Part shown: positions 12,815 through 24,099 of the stretch, one piece after another
Position numbering within the stretch: position 1 is the first letter of the stretch
Layout of the letters: every line of letters starts with the position of its first letter
Origin: Sparassis latifolia
Taxonomy: Eukaryota; Basidiomycota; Agaricomycetes; Polyporales; Sparassidaceae
Direction of reading: 5' to 3'
DNA: 64,000 nt
Assembly (NCBI GenBank): GCA_018466975.1
Contig: CM031562.1
Span: 1,860,001 to 1,924,000 of the forward strand
Notes under the pieces: generated by a model
Told to the model about the DNA's origin: nothing
Database searches by the model: none
The model's input: only the letters and a program-made list of their open reading frames with translations
Translations under genes and position numbers: made by a program

Positions 12815-14595
12815 TCAGTGGAAGAAGCAAATAGAAGAAGTTGTAACTCAACACGATGTTGCAGCATGAACCATCAATGCAGATGAATCAATAGGCACTG
12901 TCGAGAGCATGGAATCTCTACTTCATTGCGAAAGTAGTAATGATGTCAACGTGTCTCGAGAGGTGATCGAGTTTGCTGAATCTGCCCTATTGCCCACAAA
13001 TATCAACTTCCTTTTAGAGGATCAAAGACGAGCTTATGACATTATTGTCGACCATCTTGATCATACGTTGCAATCATTTAAACAGGAGCAGTTGCTGATG
13101 CAGATACATGGTGAAGGCGAAACAGGAAAGTCTAGAGTTATCCAAACAGTCTCTGAAGCCTTCGCATTGAGAGGAGTTTGGTACTTATTACTGAAATCCA
13201 CCTACACAGGAATAGCAGCTTCGCTCATAGAAGGAAAAACGACTCACAATATTGGTGTGATTTCTGTTCGGAATAAAGTTCTCACTGCGAAAAGCAGAAA
13301 GAAGCTGGAAGGAATATGACGAACATGTGAATACCTGGTTATCAATGAGATATCTGTGCTTAGTTGACAGTTTTTTGCCCAGTTGTCTCGACATGCCTCA
13401 ATAGCAAAAACGGGGCAAGAGGCAGATGACATTGCTTTTGGCGGAATCAATGTCGTACTGTGTGGCGACTTTCATCAATTTTCACCTGTAGCTATGAAGA
13501 AAAATGCACCACTCTACTATCCAATCTCTCCGTCTGATTCTCCTGACTTCCAAGTCAGTCGAAGGCTGTACGAACAATTCAATTGAGTTGTAATACTATG
13601 CGAACAAGTACGCATCACTGATCCTATATGGATGGATTTCTTGCAGCAACTTTGTTCCGGCAGGGCAGACGAGGAGCACTACTACAAAGTCTGGTCCTGA
13701 AAAATCCTGACTCTTCGACCATGGACTTCACAAAGTCCCCCTGGAAAGATGCATGCTTGATTACTCCTCGACATTCTGTACGAGAAGCATGGAATTCAGC
13801 ATGTGTCAGGAAGCATTGCATCGAAACAGGTTTTTGGATTTTTTGTCACCTAAGCCATGCACTGAGATAGAAAATCTAGGAGCTTGACTCTTTATCTGTC
13901 CAGCATTGAACACCATAGGTCGACACAAGTGACCACTCTTTATGGGAATGATATCAACTGTCAATCAGAAAAACAAACAAGAAGAATTGCGAAGAGAAAG
14001 GAGGTCTGCCGGACATCGTCAAGTTAGCCGTGGGCATGAAAGTAATGGTAACAATGAACATAAATACAGACATCGACATCACCAATGGCAGCAGAGGAAC
14101 AATTGTTGACATGATTCTTGATGAAAATGAACCACCACTAGGATGAAATCCTATCATTCAGTTGCGATGTCCACCGGCATACATCCTCGTGAAACTGAAT
14201 AGTGCACACCGTATTCAACTCCCAGGACTGTCGCAAGGGGTAGTTCCGATAGAACTCATTGTCAAATCTTTTTATATTGATGGCAACACTGCCGATTCTA
14301 CTTCAAATTAGTAACTCGCCTGCAATTCATGATAACAGGTGCATATGCATTCACCGATTTTCATGCACAAGGCCAGACATTGTCGTACGTCATAATCGAC
14401 ATCACCCCACCACCCACAGGTGGAAGCCTAACACTCTTCAATGTGTACGTTGCCTTATCATGGAGTTCCGGTCAAGAAACCATTCGCATCTTGTGCGACC
14501 TCAATCCTACGATTCTCAGCAAGCCAATAAATGAAAACCTAGCTCGGGAAGATGCTCAACTCATACAGCTCAATGAAGATATGAAAGCATGGTGA
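12815..14595 (+). pseudogene. PIF1-like (Helitron-type) DNA helicase, degenerate
   Basis: Superfamily-1 DNA helicase of the PIF1 kind that Agaricomycetes carry in many copies, often in Helitrons. Motifs appear in the right order: a Walker A loop HGEGETGKSRVI (about 13105-13140), a motif II remnant LVINEISVLS where the usual Asp is Asn (about 13336), motif III VVLCGDFHQFSPV (about 13450-13490), motif V YAFTDFHAQGQT (about 14345) and motif VI VYVALSWSSG (about 14440). In motif VI the expected Arg finger is Trp (TGG), one C-to-T step from CGG. Stops and frameshifts break the frame repeatedly (13316, about 13365, 13584, about 13709, and onwards), so it is dead. No Rep nuclease part is visible, so I cannot prove a Helitron origin. 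It is bracketed by inverted AT-rich repeat blocks. Confidence 0.8.
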
Positions 14596-15224
14596 AAATG
14601 TTGCACGTACACATAAATCATCAGACATCTTCATTCACAGTCACTATTTTCCGGTGCTTGTTAATATCATGCCTAATTATGTATCCTAGTAGTCAAATTG
14701 CTTACTACACACATACTGATACATCGAGAACATATTTAACATCAATATTCAACGACCCTCAGCGAGGTACATCTAAATGCACAGTTTTCTGTCAGATTAT
14801 ATACATAAGAGCCAACACCTATATGAATATTTGCATATCCTACCTGATAGTGATGAAGGTTGTCAGTGAACCAGAACACGAACCAATCAGTTCCCCATGT
14901 TTGTCTTATTATGTCTACGGTAACGTTCAAGGAACTGAATGTATGCACTTTGCATTTATCTCAAATTAGTCTCAAATCAGTGACATATACAGAGGCAAAC
15001 ACAAATCGTGTTCCACATGTTCCGTGGGTCCAATAACATCTTTGAGTGTAACCAAATAACACATATCACACATTTCAATGATTCGCGCAATTATTGAGTG
15101 GAGATACCCTGAGACATGAAGTGGAATTATAGTGTTCATGGTCAATGTCAGTACAGTGATACTCCATGCACGACATAATACAGATGATGTTACTATCACT
15201 TGGCCAACACCACTTTCATCAGCC
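14596..15224. other. No gene seen
   Basis: About 630 bp between the helicase remnant and the right AT-rich block. The 126-codon frame at 14589-14969 shows no domain and is probably chance or decayed 3' sequence of the helicase element. Confidence 0.35.
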
Positions 15225-16650
15225 AATCACAATTCTCACAGGTATAGTAGGTCTTACATACTGCTGCGGAACTTTCAGGAGTGGAGAGACCTCTCTGCGC
15301 TTAGTAATTTTTCGGTTTTTTCTGCATTTTAATAAGATTTCTGACCTCAAAATACACTTGTCCAAATTGGGAAAGTCAGGAGCCTCTAAAATTATGATTC
15401 CTGTGAAGTGAAGAGCATTATTTTTATAAGTGATGGAACTTTCAGAGATAAAAAGGTTACCTAGTATAAGTGTGTAATGACCATAAAAAGTATTGTAATG
15501 ATGTCTACAATTCTCATATTGAAAAATGATATAAGAAGAGATTACAAATGTGCCTATAAGAATTACTACAAAAAATGACACTAGAAACTGTTACAAATGT
15601 CGTATAAGAATCAGTACAAAACATTGACACTAGAAACTGTTACCAACGTGCCTATAAGAACTACCACAAAAAATTACACTAGAAACTGTTCCTAATGGGC
15701 CTGTAAGAATCACTCTACAAAATGTTACCAATGCACCTATAAGAATCACTACAAAAAATGACACTAGAAACTGTTACATATGTGCCTATAAGAATCACTA
15801 CAAAAAATGACACTAGAAACTGTTACAAATGTACTATAAGAATCACTACGAAAAATGGCACTAGAAACTATTACAAATGTCCTATAAGAATCACTACAAA
15901 AAATGGCACTAGAAACTGTTGCAAACATGCCTATAAGAATCACTACAAAAAATAGTATGTTATCTAATTGTGTCTACTAAGTGTCCTACAATATTCTGTG
16001 ATACTCCATAGTGTAAGTTTAGAAAGGCCTTATAATAGTTTACAAAGCCATCTACTGACTCTGAGTATATTGTGTAGTAATATTCAGTGAGTCAACAATA
16101 ACCTATTATGCCAGCTCCTAATAGCTCTTTAGTATTAGTTTGTAATGAGTTTAGAATAGTCTGAAAATGTCACCTGGTATCACTTTGTAAGATGCTTACA
16201 ATAGTTGATAAGGGCCTTACAATACCCTACAAAGTGTTATATTGACTCCTAGTGTGTCTAGTAATGTTTAGTAAGCCTTCTACACTGCCTTATTATGCCA
16301 TTTATTGAATTCTAGTACACCCTCTAATTTTGATGAACCAAGTAGACATTCTGACTGTATTTTCAGCCAAATCTGATGGTGTCACTCTCAGAACATCATA
16401 ATCACTTTCTGCAGTGCTACAATCTATTTTCTCTGTTTTCTCTCACTCCTGCTTGTTTCTTCAATGTGTACTGCATGTAATAAAGAAGCCACCCTATCTA
16501 ACATGTACATGTACATTATAAGGTTATTCCACAATTTAACTGGCATTTTTACAATTTTGTTACACTTTAGGCTAAGCATTCTAATTCAAAACTGAGGTAT
16601 CTCAGCCAGTTTTACTCAGATTTACTTGGTTTAAGAGAGTATTCTGAACT
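15225..16650. repeat. AT-rich repeat block, right copy (inverted)
   Basis: The reverse-complement counterpart of 8591-10690: end module (15225-15540), 48-bp minisatellite (15545-15950), degenerate 60-bp units (15955-16320), and the A module (16330-16650). Compared with the left block it lacks about 530 bp, including the hairpin module. The join here, 'acaccctcta' then 'attttgatgaacc', shows where that stretch is missing. Confidence 0.75.
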
Positions 16651-17043
16651 ATGTTATGCATAGATTTTAATACTACTGATGTCTACATCTTAGAATTACT
16701 GTGTGCTTCCCTCATTTCACTAACTATAATGCACCAACCTCTGGTGACTGCTGGAAAAAGCACATGATAGTCAAGTTGGTGAAAGGCTCATCCTACAAAG
16801 AATAACTCCTTTGTACCCCAGGAATTGTAACTACTAATGACTATACATCAGACAAATATAATGTGTTCCTTAAAGTTAGAAGAGCAAAGGTAGATCTCAA
16901 CATCACTGTCAAATTGATATTTTACAGCCATTTGCTATGGGGAGGCGCAACGCTGAAGGGACGCATAGCGCGCTGAGGTGGGAATCACATCCGCGAAGCA
17001 GTCTCACATTTTGGAGATATCACAGAGTGCTACACAATGGACT

Positions 17044-19420
17044 CTAGTCGGACAGCAATTGGAAGCTGGTTATCGGAGGAGGGAATGCTACGAGCCCGAA
17101 TGCTACTTCTAACTCCTCGACTACGATCTGCAACCGTCTCAAAGTACCATCCGCCAACTCGCGTCTACTGGTGATTCCGCGCATGACATCGTACAGTTCG
17201 CGGGCCACATTGTGCAATGTCTCAACCCGAAGGCGCAAGGTTCCTGATGGTAATAAAAAGCTGAGGAACACAATTCCGGGAAAATAGGGACAGGAAGACC
17301 GCACACCAATGTCAGGGAGACCATCTGGCGGGTGCCCTAAACCAAAGTCCTCGCGGACAGCAGGGTCATCATACAGAACGCGGGCAGTCAAACCATGAGG
17401 AATGACGGCAGGAAGGTGGTCCGCAATTCAAGGTATCATCCAATGACCACCTTCTATAGTGCGAGCTGTCGCAAGGTGTATCTCCACTTGGACCAGGACA
17501 GGGATATCACGCGGAAGGGGTAGGATAATCCCCACGCTGACTGCCTCAGACTGGGCTTGGACCATGAAGACCTGAGGGATGTGTGAGGGTCGGACAGCGA
17601 AGGAATGCATAATCGCAGGAGCCTCACCAGCAGAACGCGCATCTGGACTGCCCATGCTTTCCACAGGATTGGATCGAAGGGCTCAGTAAAGATCTCAATG
17701 CACTTCAGGGTACCCTTCTGACCTAGCTCTTAGCTTCAACATAATCTATATTGTGTAGTGGCTAAGAGCCTCTCAGGTGTCAGACAGACCATGGTACCAA
17801 TACATGTCCCAGGGCATTATATGGGATTACCCAGGGCAAAGGCAGGGCAAAGGCTGGTCTAATGGCACAATTATCATATGGGATGTCCTATAGTACTAGG
17901 GCATTGATATTTATATCCTAGTATTACTGGTTGTCCCATGGTGCCAGGGGTACATAGGGATGTCCCACTATTAGTAAAACATGTATTTTCAGGCTATTGT
18001 ATGGTAGTTTTTTTATACTTTGTTCCACTATCATATTATCTAAGCCTTAATTATGAAAACAGTGACTATAGTGATATAAACAAGCACTTTATTTGCATAT
18101 TATATAAGGTGGGATCTCCCATTTTAAGGACATCCTAAGATGTTATTTTAAGATTCACAGATATTTAGTCTCTTCTTTAGCCTGAAGTTTCTATTTAACT
18201 ACTATAATTATCTAGAGATTTATACTAACAGTTGAATTACTAAGGTTTAAGAGTGACAGGTCCTTACAAGGGATATCCCATCACATAAAGGGACATCCCA
18301 TAATACAAAGGTGTCATTCAGTGAATGCATTTCTGAGTGTGACTTGACTGAAGTCTTAGGTCAAATGCCTTTCTTTTTTCATTCAAATACAGTATATGAT
18401 AGGAGACATGACAAGAATATATCTCCTTTGCTAGTATATTAGTAGACTGAGTAGTTTTATTTCTTGAGACACTTGGTGAAAGTTGTAGTATAGCTATGAT
18501 ACATACTATGTGCCAAAGATTATATCATGTTAGTCTGAACATTATGTCAGAAAATGTAAAATTAATTTTGAAACACAAGAATAAACATTGTTGTTTGACC
18601 TGTATTAGTTGTTATATGAGCTAATGAAGTTGTTGTACATGCTACCAATAGTAATATAGTCTTTATAACATTACAAATATGTGCACAATACTTGATATGG
18701 GATATCCTGCTTTCTATAAATATTTCACCATATATAAAGTGCAAATAAGGCACTTATTTACAGTATTCTAGTCACTGTTTTTATAATTAGAGCTTATACA
18801 ATATGATTGTAGAACAAAGTATAAAAAAACTACCATACAATAGCCTGAAAATACATGTTTCACTAATAGTGGGACATCCCTATGTACCCCTGGCACCATG
18901 GGACAACCAGTAATACTGGGATATAAATATTAATGCCCTAGTACTATAGGACATCCCATATGATAATTGTGCCATTGGACCAGCCTTTGCCCTGCCTTTG
19001 CCCTGGGTAATCCCATATAATGCCCTGGGACATGTATTGGTACCATGGTCTGTCTGACACCTGAGAGGCTCTTAGCCACTACGCAATATAGATTATGTTG
19101 AAGCTAAGAGCTAGGTCGGAAGGGTACCCTGAAGTGCTCAATGTGAAGAAGCGCTTCCGCGAGAGTGTATTTGCGAAGGATGACGCTGGCGTATATGGAT
19201 GGGAGATTGAGTTCAGGATGGGAGATATGCCTCCAAGGCAGGCGGGTGCTTATTAGGCGCTCGGGCAGGACTGGTGATGGACGACCCCTCGGATTGAGTA
19301 GGAGCGTGTAGGGACGGGATTGCAAGATATGGTGTAATGGGCAGTGGTTCAGCAGAGCGATTGTTAAGCAGATGCGGGCAGTATCGGGAGGGCAGGAAAG
19401 GTCAGGACCAGTTTAAGTAT
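17044..19420 (-). pseudogene. Unrecognised gene inside the 3.75-kb element, split by a foldback insertion
   Basis: Coding-like, GC-rich frames lie on both sides of an AT-rich insertion. The 5' part (about 19420-19138) reads without a stop through SILRKYTL-like sequence to EALLHIE. Excising 17700-19137 and one TCAAT joins this in frame to IFTEPFDPILWKAWAVQ (about 17699-17645). The next frame (17664-17428) and a last one (17391-17044, with VVEELEVAFGLVAF) continue it, but one frame change near 17640 and a TGA at 17428-17430 separate them, so the gene is degenerate or has unresolved introns. I know no matching family. It could be the element's own protein or captured host sequence. Confidence 0.5.
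17700..19137. mobile_element. 1.44-kb foldback element with ~430-bp inverted repeats
   Basis: The arms, about 17700-18130 and 18700-19137, are reverse complements with a few percent divergence; both start gcacttcagggtaccctt. The 5-bp direct repeat TCAAT flanks it exactly (17695-17699 and 19138-19142). The centre is AT-rich and has no ORF with a domain. Superfamily is uncertain: a 5-bp duplication with such long arms does not point to one family. Confidence 0.85.
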
Positions 19421-20968
19421 GAGGGCAGGGGAAGAGGTCGGGGAGAACCCACCACCCCAGAAGGTACGCGCGAAAGCCTCATTCACATTCCCATCCCATC
19501 CAGTTAGTGCGTCTTTGGACAGTCTTCCATTTGTGCATTTTCTGAGCAGTCTTGTGTTTCCCCATTTCAGTGTTCTTCTTAAAGCAGTGCGATTTTACTC
19601 CGAAGCGTTTCCAGCAATTATTGCGACTACAGAGATTTTCCTAGCTACGCTTTCGGGCTACCCACCACATATCTCTGAAATAGACTCTGCTCCTTCACCG
19701 CATCTCAGACCCCAAGCGGACTTGATTCTGCTTGTACTCCACCTTTCCGGCTTGCGATGGAACAACAATCTCGTCAACGCCTTTAAGGCCCACGGACACT
19801 TAGTCAGCAGCACGCCACAGAAAAAGTGACCCACCGCATTCTACCGTGCTTGCGACTACCTGTGCTTGAAACTAAGCTGAAATATGTACTCCTATGAGAT
19901 TATATGGCCTTGGATATAATCTATGACTATATACTGTATACTACCCCTCATCAGTCTTGCATCTCTGTTCAGCATCAAGCTGACTCGAGGCTGGTAAGCC
20001 CAACATTTTCTATTTTCCTGTGTACATCCCAGAGCATCTAATTGTGATGTTGTTTTTCACTTTTTCTAAGTGATTTGATGTTTGAGGTCATCCATTCATG
20101 TGGTATGCATACAGGAAATGTAATAAATTCAGGTGTGAGAATCATGAGGGCCCGGCAGGACATTAGAGAGCCATAAATTCATGTTAAATCTGCAATTCAT
20201 ACTCAGCAGCAGGTTATGATCTGACACACAGGGAGGCTCATATACTTGGGGGAGCACGAGCACGAGCATTGCTGCGAGTGCACGCATGCTTTCCCACATG
20301 TCCGGTGCATCTGTGGTGCGGACTCCCTACTTCCAGTGCTTCACCTCGCATGTGGTTTGGAGCTTCAGTGCTTGCTCAGTACGATTAATTTTAGTGAGAA
20401 CAAATGTTCTGTATTGTATTTACTAGGGAATGGACAACACAGAATTTCAATTATTCTGATATTTGCCCCACTACACGGAGGAAAAGCACTTCTCCTCTTC
20501 ATTTTTTTGTAATTTGTGTTGTCCATTCCCTAGTAAATGCTATAAAGCTTCAATCCCATGCAAAAAAACCATTTTATTGGACGTGTGGAAAGTGGAAAAC
20601 CACATGTGAGCAGTAGGTCACCTTTTCTGCCATCCGCCACTGAACGTAAACATGTACAAATAAAAATTCGCTCGCAGGCGTTGCGCCTCCCCATTTGCTA
20701 ATTGGTAGGTGGCTGCTAAAAATGATCACATGGTTGGCTAAGGGCAAAACCTGGAATCAGCATCAGCCCCATCCAGGCACTTGAGCAGCAAGCAGTGCAC
20801 TTCACCCGGCACTATGGTGAGGCATCGTAAGAGAAAGTACCCAGCCACCAGAGCCAAAGAAAGCCAAATATCATCAGTTCTTCTGAATATTAATTTCGGT
20901 GTCCGACCAGGCATGATATTTTTCGGCACCTGCCTAACAATTAGCAAATTGCTGTAAAATGAATTGAC

Positions 20969-21281
20969 CTCATTCGTTCTCATTATATGACACAGGCTGT
21001 AATTGCTCGCATTTGGCTCAATTTTCACCGGTCTGACGCATCAAGTCAGTCAAGCACTTTGACTCAAACTGACGCATCAACTTATTCTTGCCAACGCTGG
21101 TTGACATTAGTCTCACGCAGTGTACGGAGGTCAAGAAATAGTCAAGTCTGCAAAAATCTTACATCGGGTATGAGCGTCAGTACAAGTTCTCTGCCAGGTT
21201 ATAACGCATTGCTATTCTCGGCTGAACGCGTGTCTACGACAAACATCCTTGCCCAGGAATTCACGCCTGCGCTCGCAAGCA
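20969..21281. other. Short intergenic, 3' side of CYT1
   Basis: Between the split MITE and the CYT1 stop codon. The plus-strand frame crossing it is a shadow; I see no feature other than the 3' untranslated region expected for CYT1. Confidence 0.4.
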
Positions 21282-22619
21282 CTAATGAGTCTTATCTGCC
21301 GGTGGATGATAGACTAGAACAAGCGTGAGACCGTGAAATGGTTGATGATTCGATACTCACCGATCTTCCTAGTTTTGACGGGAATCCACTTGAATCGCTT
21401 GACATACAGGCTCACGGCGGTCAACGCTGAGAAAAGGATAACGGCCTTGAGGCCAATCTTCTTCCGCTCATCGTGTTCAGGCTCGGCAGCCCAGTTCAAG
21501 AACGTGACAACGTCCTTCGCCATTTGTGAGGTCGTTGCAGGGGTACCTGTATCACGGAACCCATGTCACTGAATGAATGAATGAATGAATGAATGAATTA
21601 GGGACATGTCGCACCATCGTCATACTCAAGTATACCATCGAACAACAGACGGGCCATGGCAATAGCATTACCGGGAAAATAAGGATTGTAGTTCATGCCC
21701 TCACGGATGTCGAACCCGGCCGGAGGATCTCTATAACCAGTAAGAAGAGAAAAGATGTAATCCTGAGGTGGCGTCATCAATATACGAACGACGAGAGAAC
21801 AATGTAAACCGTCCTACCGCACCACCATGACGAGCCTTCACAATCAAACTTAGATCAGGAGGCAGCGCCCCACCGTTACTAGCACGAGCAGCTTCCTCAT
21901 TGGGATACGGGGGAGGCATATAGTCGGACAGCTTTCCAGGTCTCTGAAACATTTCACCCTCGTCGTTTGGGCCATCTTCGTACTCAACAGCCTCGGCCAT
22001 AGCTTTCGTTTCATCCACATTATGGGAAACGCCTACCAGATTGCGCCAAGCAATTCGGTCCAGTGAGTGACAAGCAGCGCAGACTTCACGATACACCTGG
22101 TATCCTCTGCGAATGCTATAGTCGAAAACATGAGACAACCGCCTTGTCACGGGACCGCGGACCGTGGACATTTACCTCGCATGGTCGAACGTATCGAGTA
22201 AGCCTGCGTGGGGCCACGGGTAATGCGGAGGGTGGAGACCGTCTTCTGCGGGAGAGTTGGCGTACACTTCGCCTATGAAAGGTAAAGTGCCGTAGAGGCT
22301 ACTGTACCAGGCCACCGATCCAATGGTCAACAAAGTCGCAGAGGCTAACGTGACAGGGGAACCGATAAAAGACTGAGAAAAAAAGAAAATCAATGTTCTG
22401 CAACAATGAACGCGTTAACGGCGCGTACCTCGAACGCAGACGTAGACGCAGAATTCGTAGAGGCAAAACGGACATGCTGGAGACAAGATGAGTTTTTGAG
22501 CGGATCTGGCAGGTGAATGGACACACCGGTGAGACACGCAGGCGCGCGGCAGACCTCGCAGAAGTTCCTGCAATGGGCCCGACGTTCTTGAGGGCACCCA
22601 CAGACAGCCTGGATAGCAT
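21282..22619 (-). CDS. CYT1: Cytochrome c1, haem protein of complex III
   Basis: Cytochrome c1 carries electrons from the Rieske protein to cytochrome c in the bc1 complex of the inner mitochondrial membrane. Seven exons: 22619-22527, 22476-22429, 22372-22176, 22115-21818, 21762-21615, 21546-21361, 21313-21282. They sum to 1002 nt (333 residues), in phase throughout with GT-AG introns. The N-terminus [14 protein letters not shown] is Arg-rich and lacks acid residues, as for a matrix-targeting presequence; a hydrophobic sorting segment ([20 protein letters not shown]) follows. The haem-binding motif is CAACH ([15 protein letters not shown]). [16 protein letters not shown] and [13 protein letters not shown] are family blocks; M of the latter is the expected axial-ligand region. 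A C-terminal membrane helix and Lys-rich end ([12 protein letters not shown]) finish it. The gene looks intact and sits between transposon-rich regions. Confidence 0.95.
21570..21598. repeat. (AATG)n microsatellite in a CYT1 intron
   Basis: About seven tandem 4-bp units, inside the intron between CYT1 exons 5 and 6 (21547-21614). Confidence 0.9.
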
Positions 22620-23010
22620 TTTGGCGGGGGACAGTCTCCGGAAATTGTGGGTTGGTTCAGAGTGCACAGGCGTTGTATCTCCGTGACGGTCACAAGTCAC
22701 CGCTCACGCTCTCTCCGGTTCATCCCGCTCTCAACTCAACGGCCGACAGAGCATCGCGGGCCTAATTGCGGTCTAGCACAACTCGAAGGCTAACACAGCC
22801 CGGAAGTTCAATCGCTTGAGCCGCAGACACAACCGGATCAAAATCATATCATGTTACTAGCCATTCGATAACGTGAGATCCATGAACGTAAATAAGAGAC
22901 CAAAAATGGCCGTAATACACAATGCACTCAAGAGTCGCGACGGCAGCCTTGGGACACTGGGAGTTTGAATGTCAATCTGTGGAAACCAGAGGAGAGTACA
23001 TTTCCCCCGC
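22620..23010. other. Intergenic between CYT1 and the CYSTM gene
   Basis: About 390 bp. It must contain the CYT1 promoter and the 3' untranslated region of the CYSTM gene, as both genes run on the minus strand. No clear core promoter motif stands out. Confidence 0.4.
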
Positions 23011-23477
23011 TCAGAATAGACAGTCGCAGCAAAGTTCTGCGAGGACAGTTTCATGAGTTGACGCCACATCGTCAAAGAAAACGTAAACATACCTTCGGCG
23101 CAGCAACACAGACACATGCCCGCTAAACACGCCATACACGAATCACCGCCCCCCTTATCCTGCTGTTGTCTAGGAAAAGAGCAGAAGTCAAAACGTCGAA
23201 CCCCATATATGAGACGGCCGCCTACACATAGACTGTCTGAGGAGGTGGCTGAGGCTGATATGGCTGCCCACCGTACGGCTGTCCACCGTACGGTTGCCCA
23301 TAGCCTTGAGGAGGAGCACCCTGGTATGCCTGCTGGGGTTGCTGAGGATAATATCCACCGCCTTGAGGAGGCCCTGGCATTCGGTCAGTATTCGCGACGC
23401 GGCGGTAAACCAGAGCACGGACCTTGAGGAGGATAATACTGCTGCTGCCCGCCTGCGTAGTAGTCCTTGTTAGACAT
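23011..23477 (-). CDS. CYSTM cysteine-rich membrane-anchor protein
   Basis: A small protein of 101 residues in four exons: 23477-23423, 23373-23226, 23169-23093, 23036-23011 (306 nt, all in phase). The N-terminus MSNKDYYAGGQQQYYPP leads into Gln/Pro/Tyr/Gly repeats (GYGQPYGGQPYGGQPY). It ends with the CYSTM signature: CMACLAGMCLCCCAEELCC followed by DCLF. Known CYSTM proteins are tail-anchored or palmitoylated membrane proteins linked to stress tolerance in fungi and plants; the role of this one is not shown by the sequence. The C-terminal exon of 26 nt completes the motif, which supports the splice model. Confidence 0.9.
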
Positions 23478-23599
23478 ATGAGGAGCAAATGACGATAGCT
23501 GGTAGCCTCAGGTTATATTGGAAAAGGGAAGGCAGCGCCTTTGGTTCTCACGCTGCGGTTGACACGTGCGGTCCGCATACATATTACATATTGGGGCCA

Positions 23600-24045
23600 T
23601 GTCACATTATGTAAGCAGATTTGGGGAACCTACTAGGGAGCTCAGACCAACCGCAGCATCCGCTGCAGCTTTGTAGTCTCGTGACCAGACGTTCACGTGC
23701 GACTTACCGAAAACGGACAGAAAGAGAGGGTCACACAGCAGAACGTCTGGTGAAAGTCGTATAGAGGGGGGGGGTATGTAACGCCCTCCTGGCTGTAGCT
23801 CCTGCGCAGCGCGTGTCACGCTGGTCATCCCGCGTGTACCTGCACATCTCCTGCCTCCTGCTGATAAATATTGTTCATGTATGCAACCATATATGCACCC
23901 CGAACCCTATTCTAGCCATCAATGGCCCGTGAATGTGCCGCGTTCGAGTTCGCATGTCTCGAGTTTTGGCTGAGGTCACGCCCGTGTGACATACCCCCCC
24001 CCTTCTATACGAAAGTCACCAGACGTTATGACGACCCTCCACACA
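23600..24045. repeat. Inverted repeat pair with C9/G9 runs
   Basis: The segment 23726-23785 is an approximate reverse complement of 23976-24039: 'gaacgtctggtgaaagtcgt' with 'agg' plus nine G on one side, and 'acgaaagtcaccagacgtta' after nine C on the other. The spacer is about 190 bp. It could be a small MITE or a decayed terminal repeat of the adjoining GC-rich family. The frame on its minus strand is not supported as a gene. Confidence 0.6.
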
Positions 24046-24099
24046 GATCCTAAAAAGGGTCGAATCTCAGAACGGCTGGTTACGAGACTAGCAGCTTTG

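Larger units (their letters stand above)
16938..20692. mobile_element. 3755-bp element with 8-bp target duplication
   Basis: The ends are a 15-bp inverted repeat (left ggggaggcgcaacgc from 16939; right its reverse complement, 20678-20692). The element is flanked by the exact 8-bp direct repeat ATTTGCTA at 16930-16937 and 20693-20700. An 8-bp duplication fits the hAT superfamily, though these ends do not match the usual hAT consensus closely. Inside lie an interrupted minus-strand gene (17044-19420) and a foldback element (17700-19137). I recognise no transposase, so it is either non-autonomous or carries an unfamiliar one. Confidence 0.75.
16908..20968. mobile_element. Small MITE, split by a 3.75-kb insertion
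   Basis: When 16938-20692 and one copy of the 8-bp duplication are taken out, the flanks join into an element of about 300 bp with inverted arms of about 55-60 nt. The left arm is 16908-16937 plus 20701-20735 (core 'ttttacagccatttgcta' then 'attgg'). The right arm is about 20912-20968, whose reverse complement has 'ttttacagcaatttgcta' then 'attg'. It is non-coding. This is the outermost and oldest level of a three-level nest. Confidence 0.65.

Noticed and set aside
12815..14595. Calling the helicase remnant a proven Helitron
   Set aside because: No Rep endonuclease motif, 5'-TC or 3' hairpin-CTRR end could be found, so only the PIF1-like helicase is claimed.
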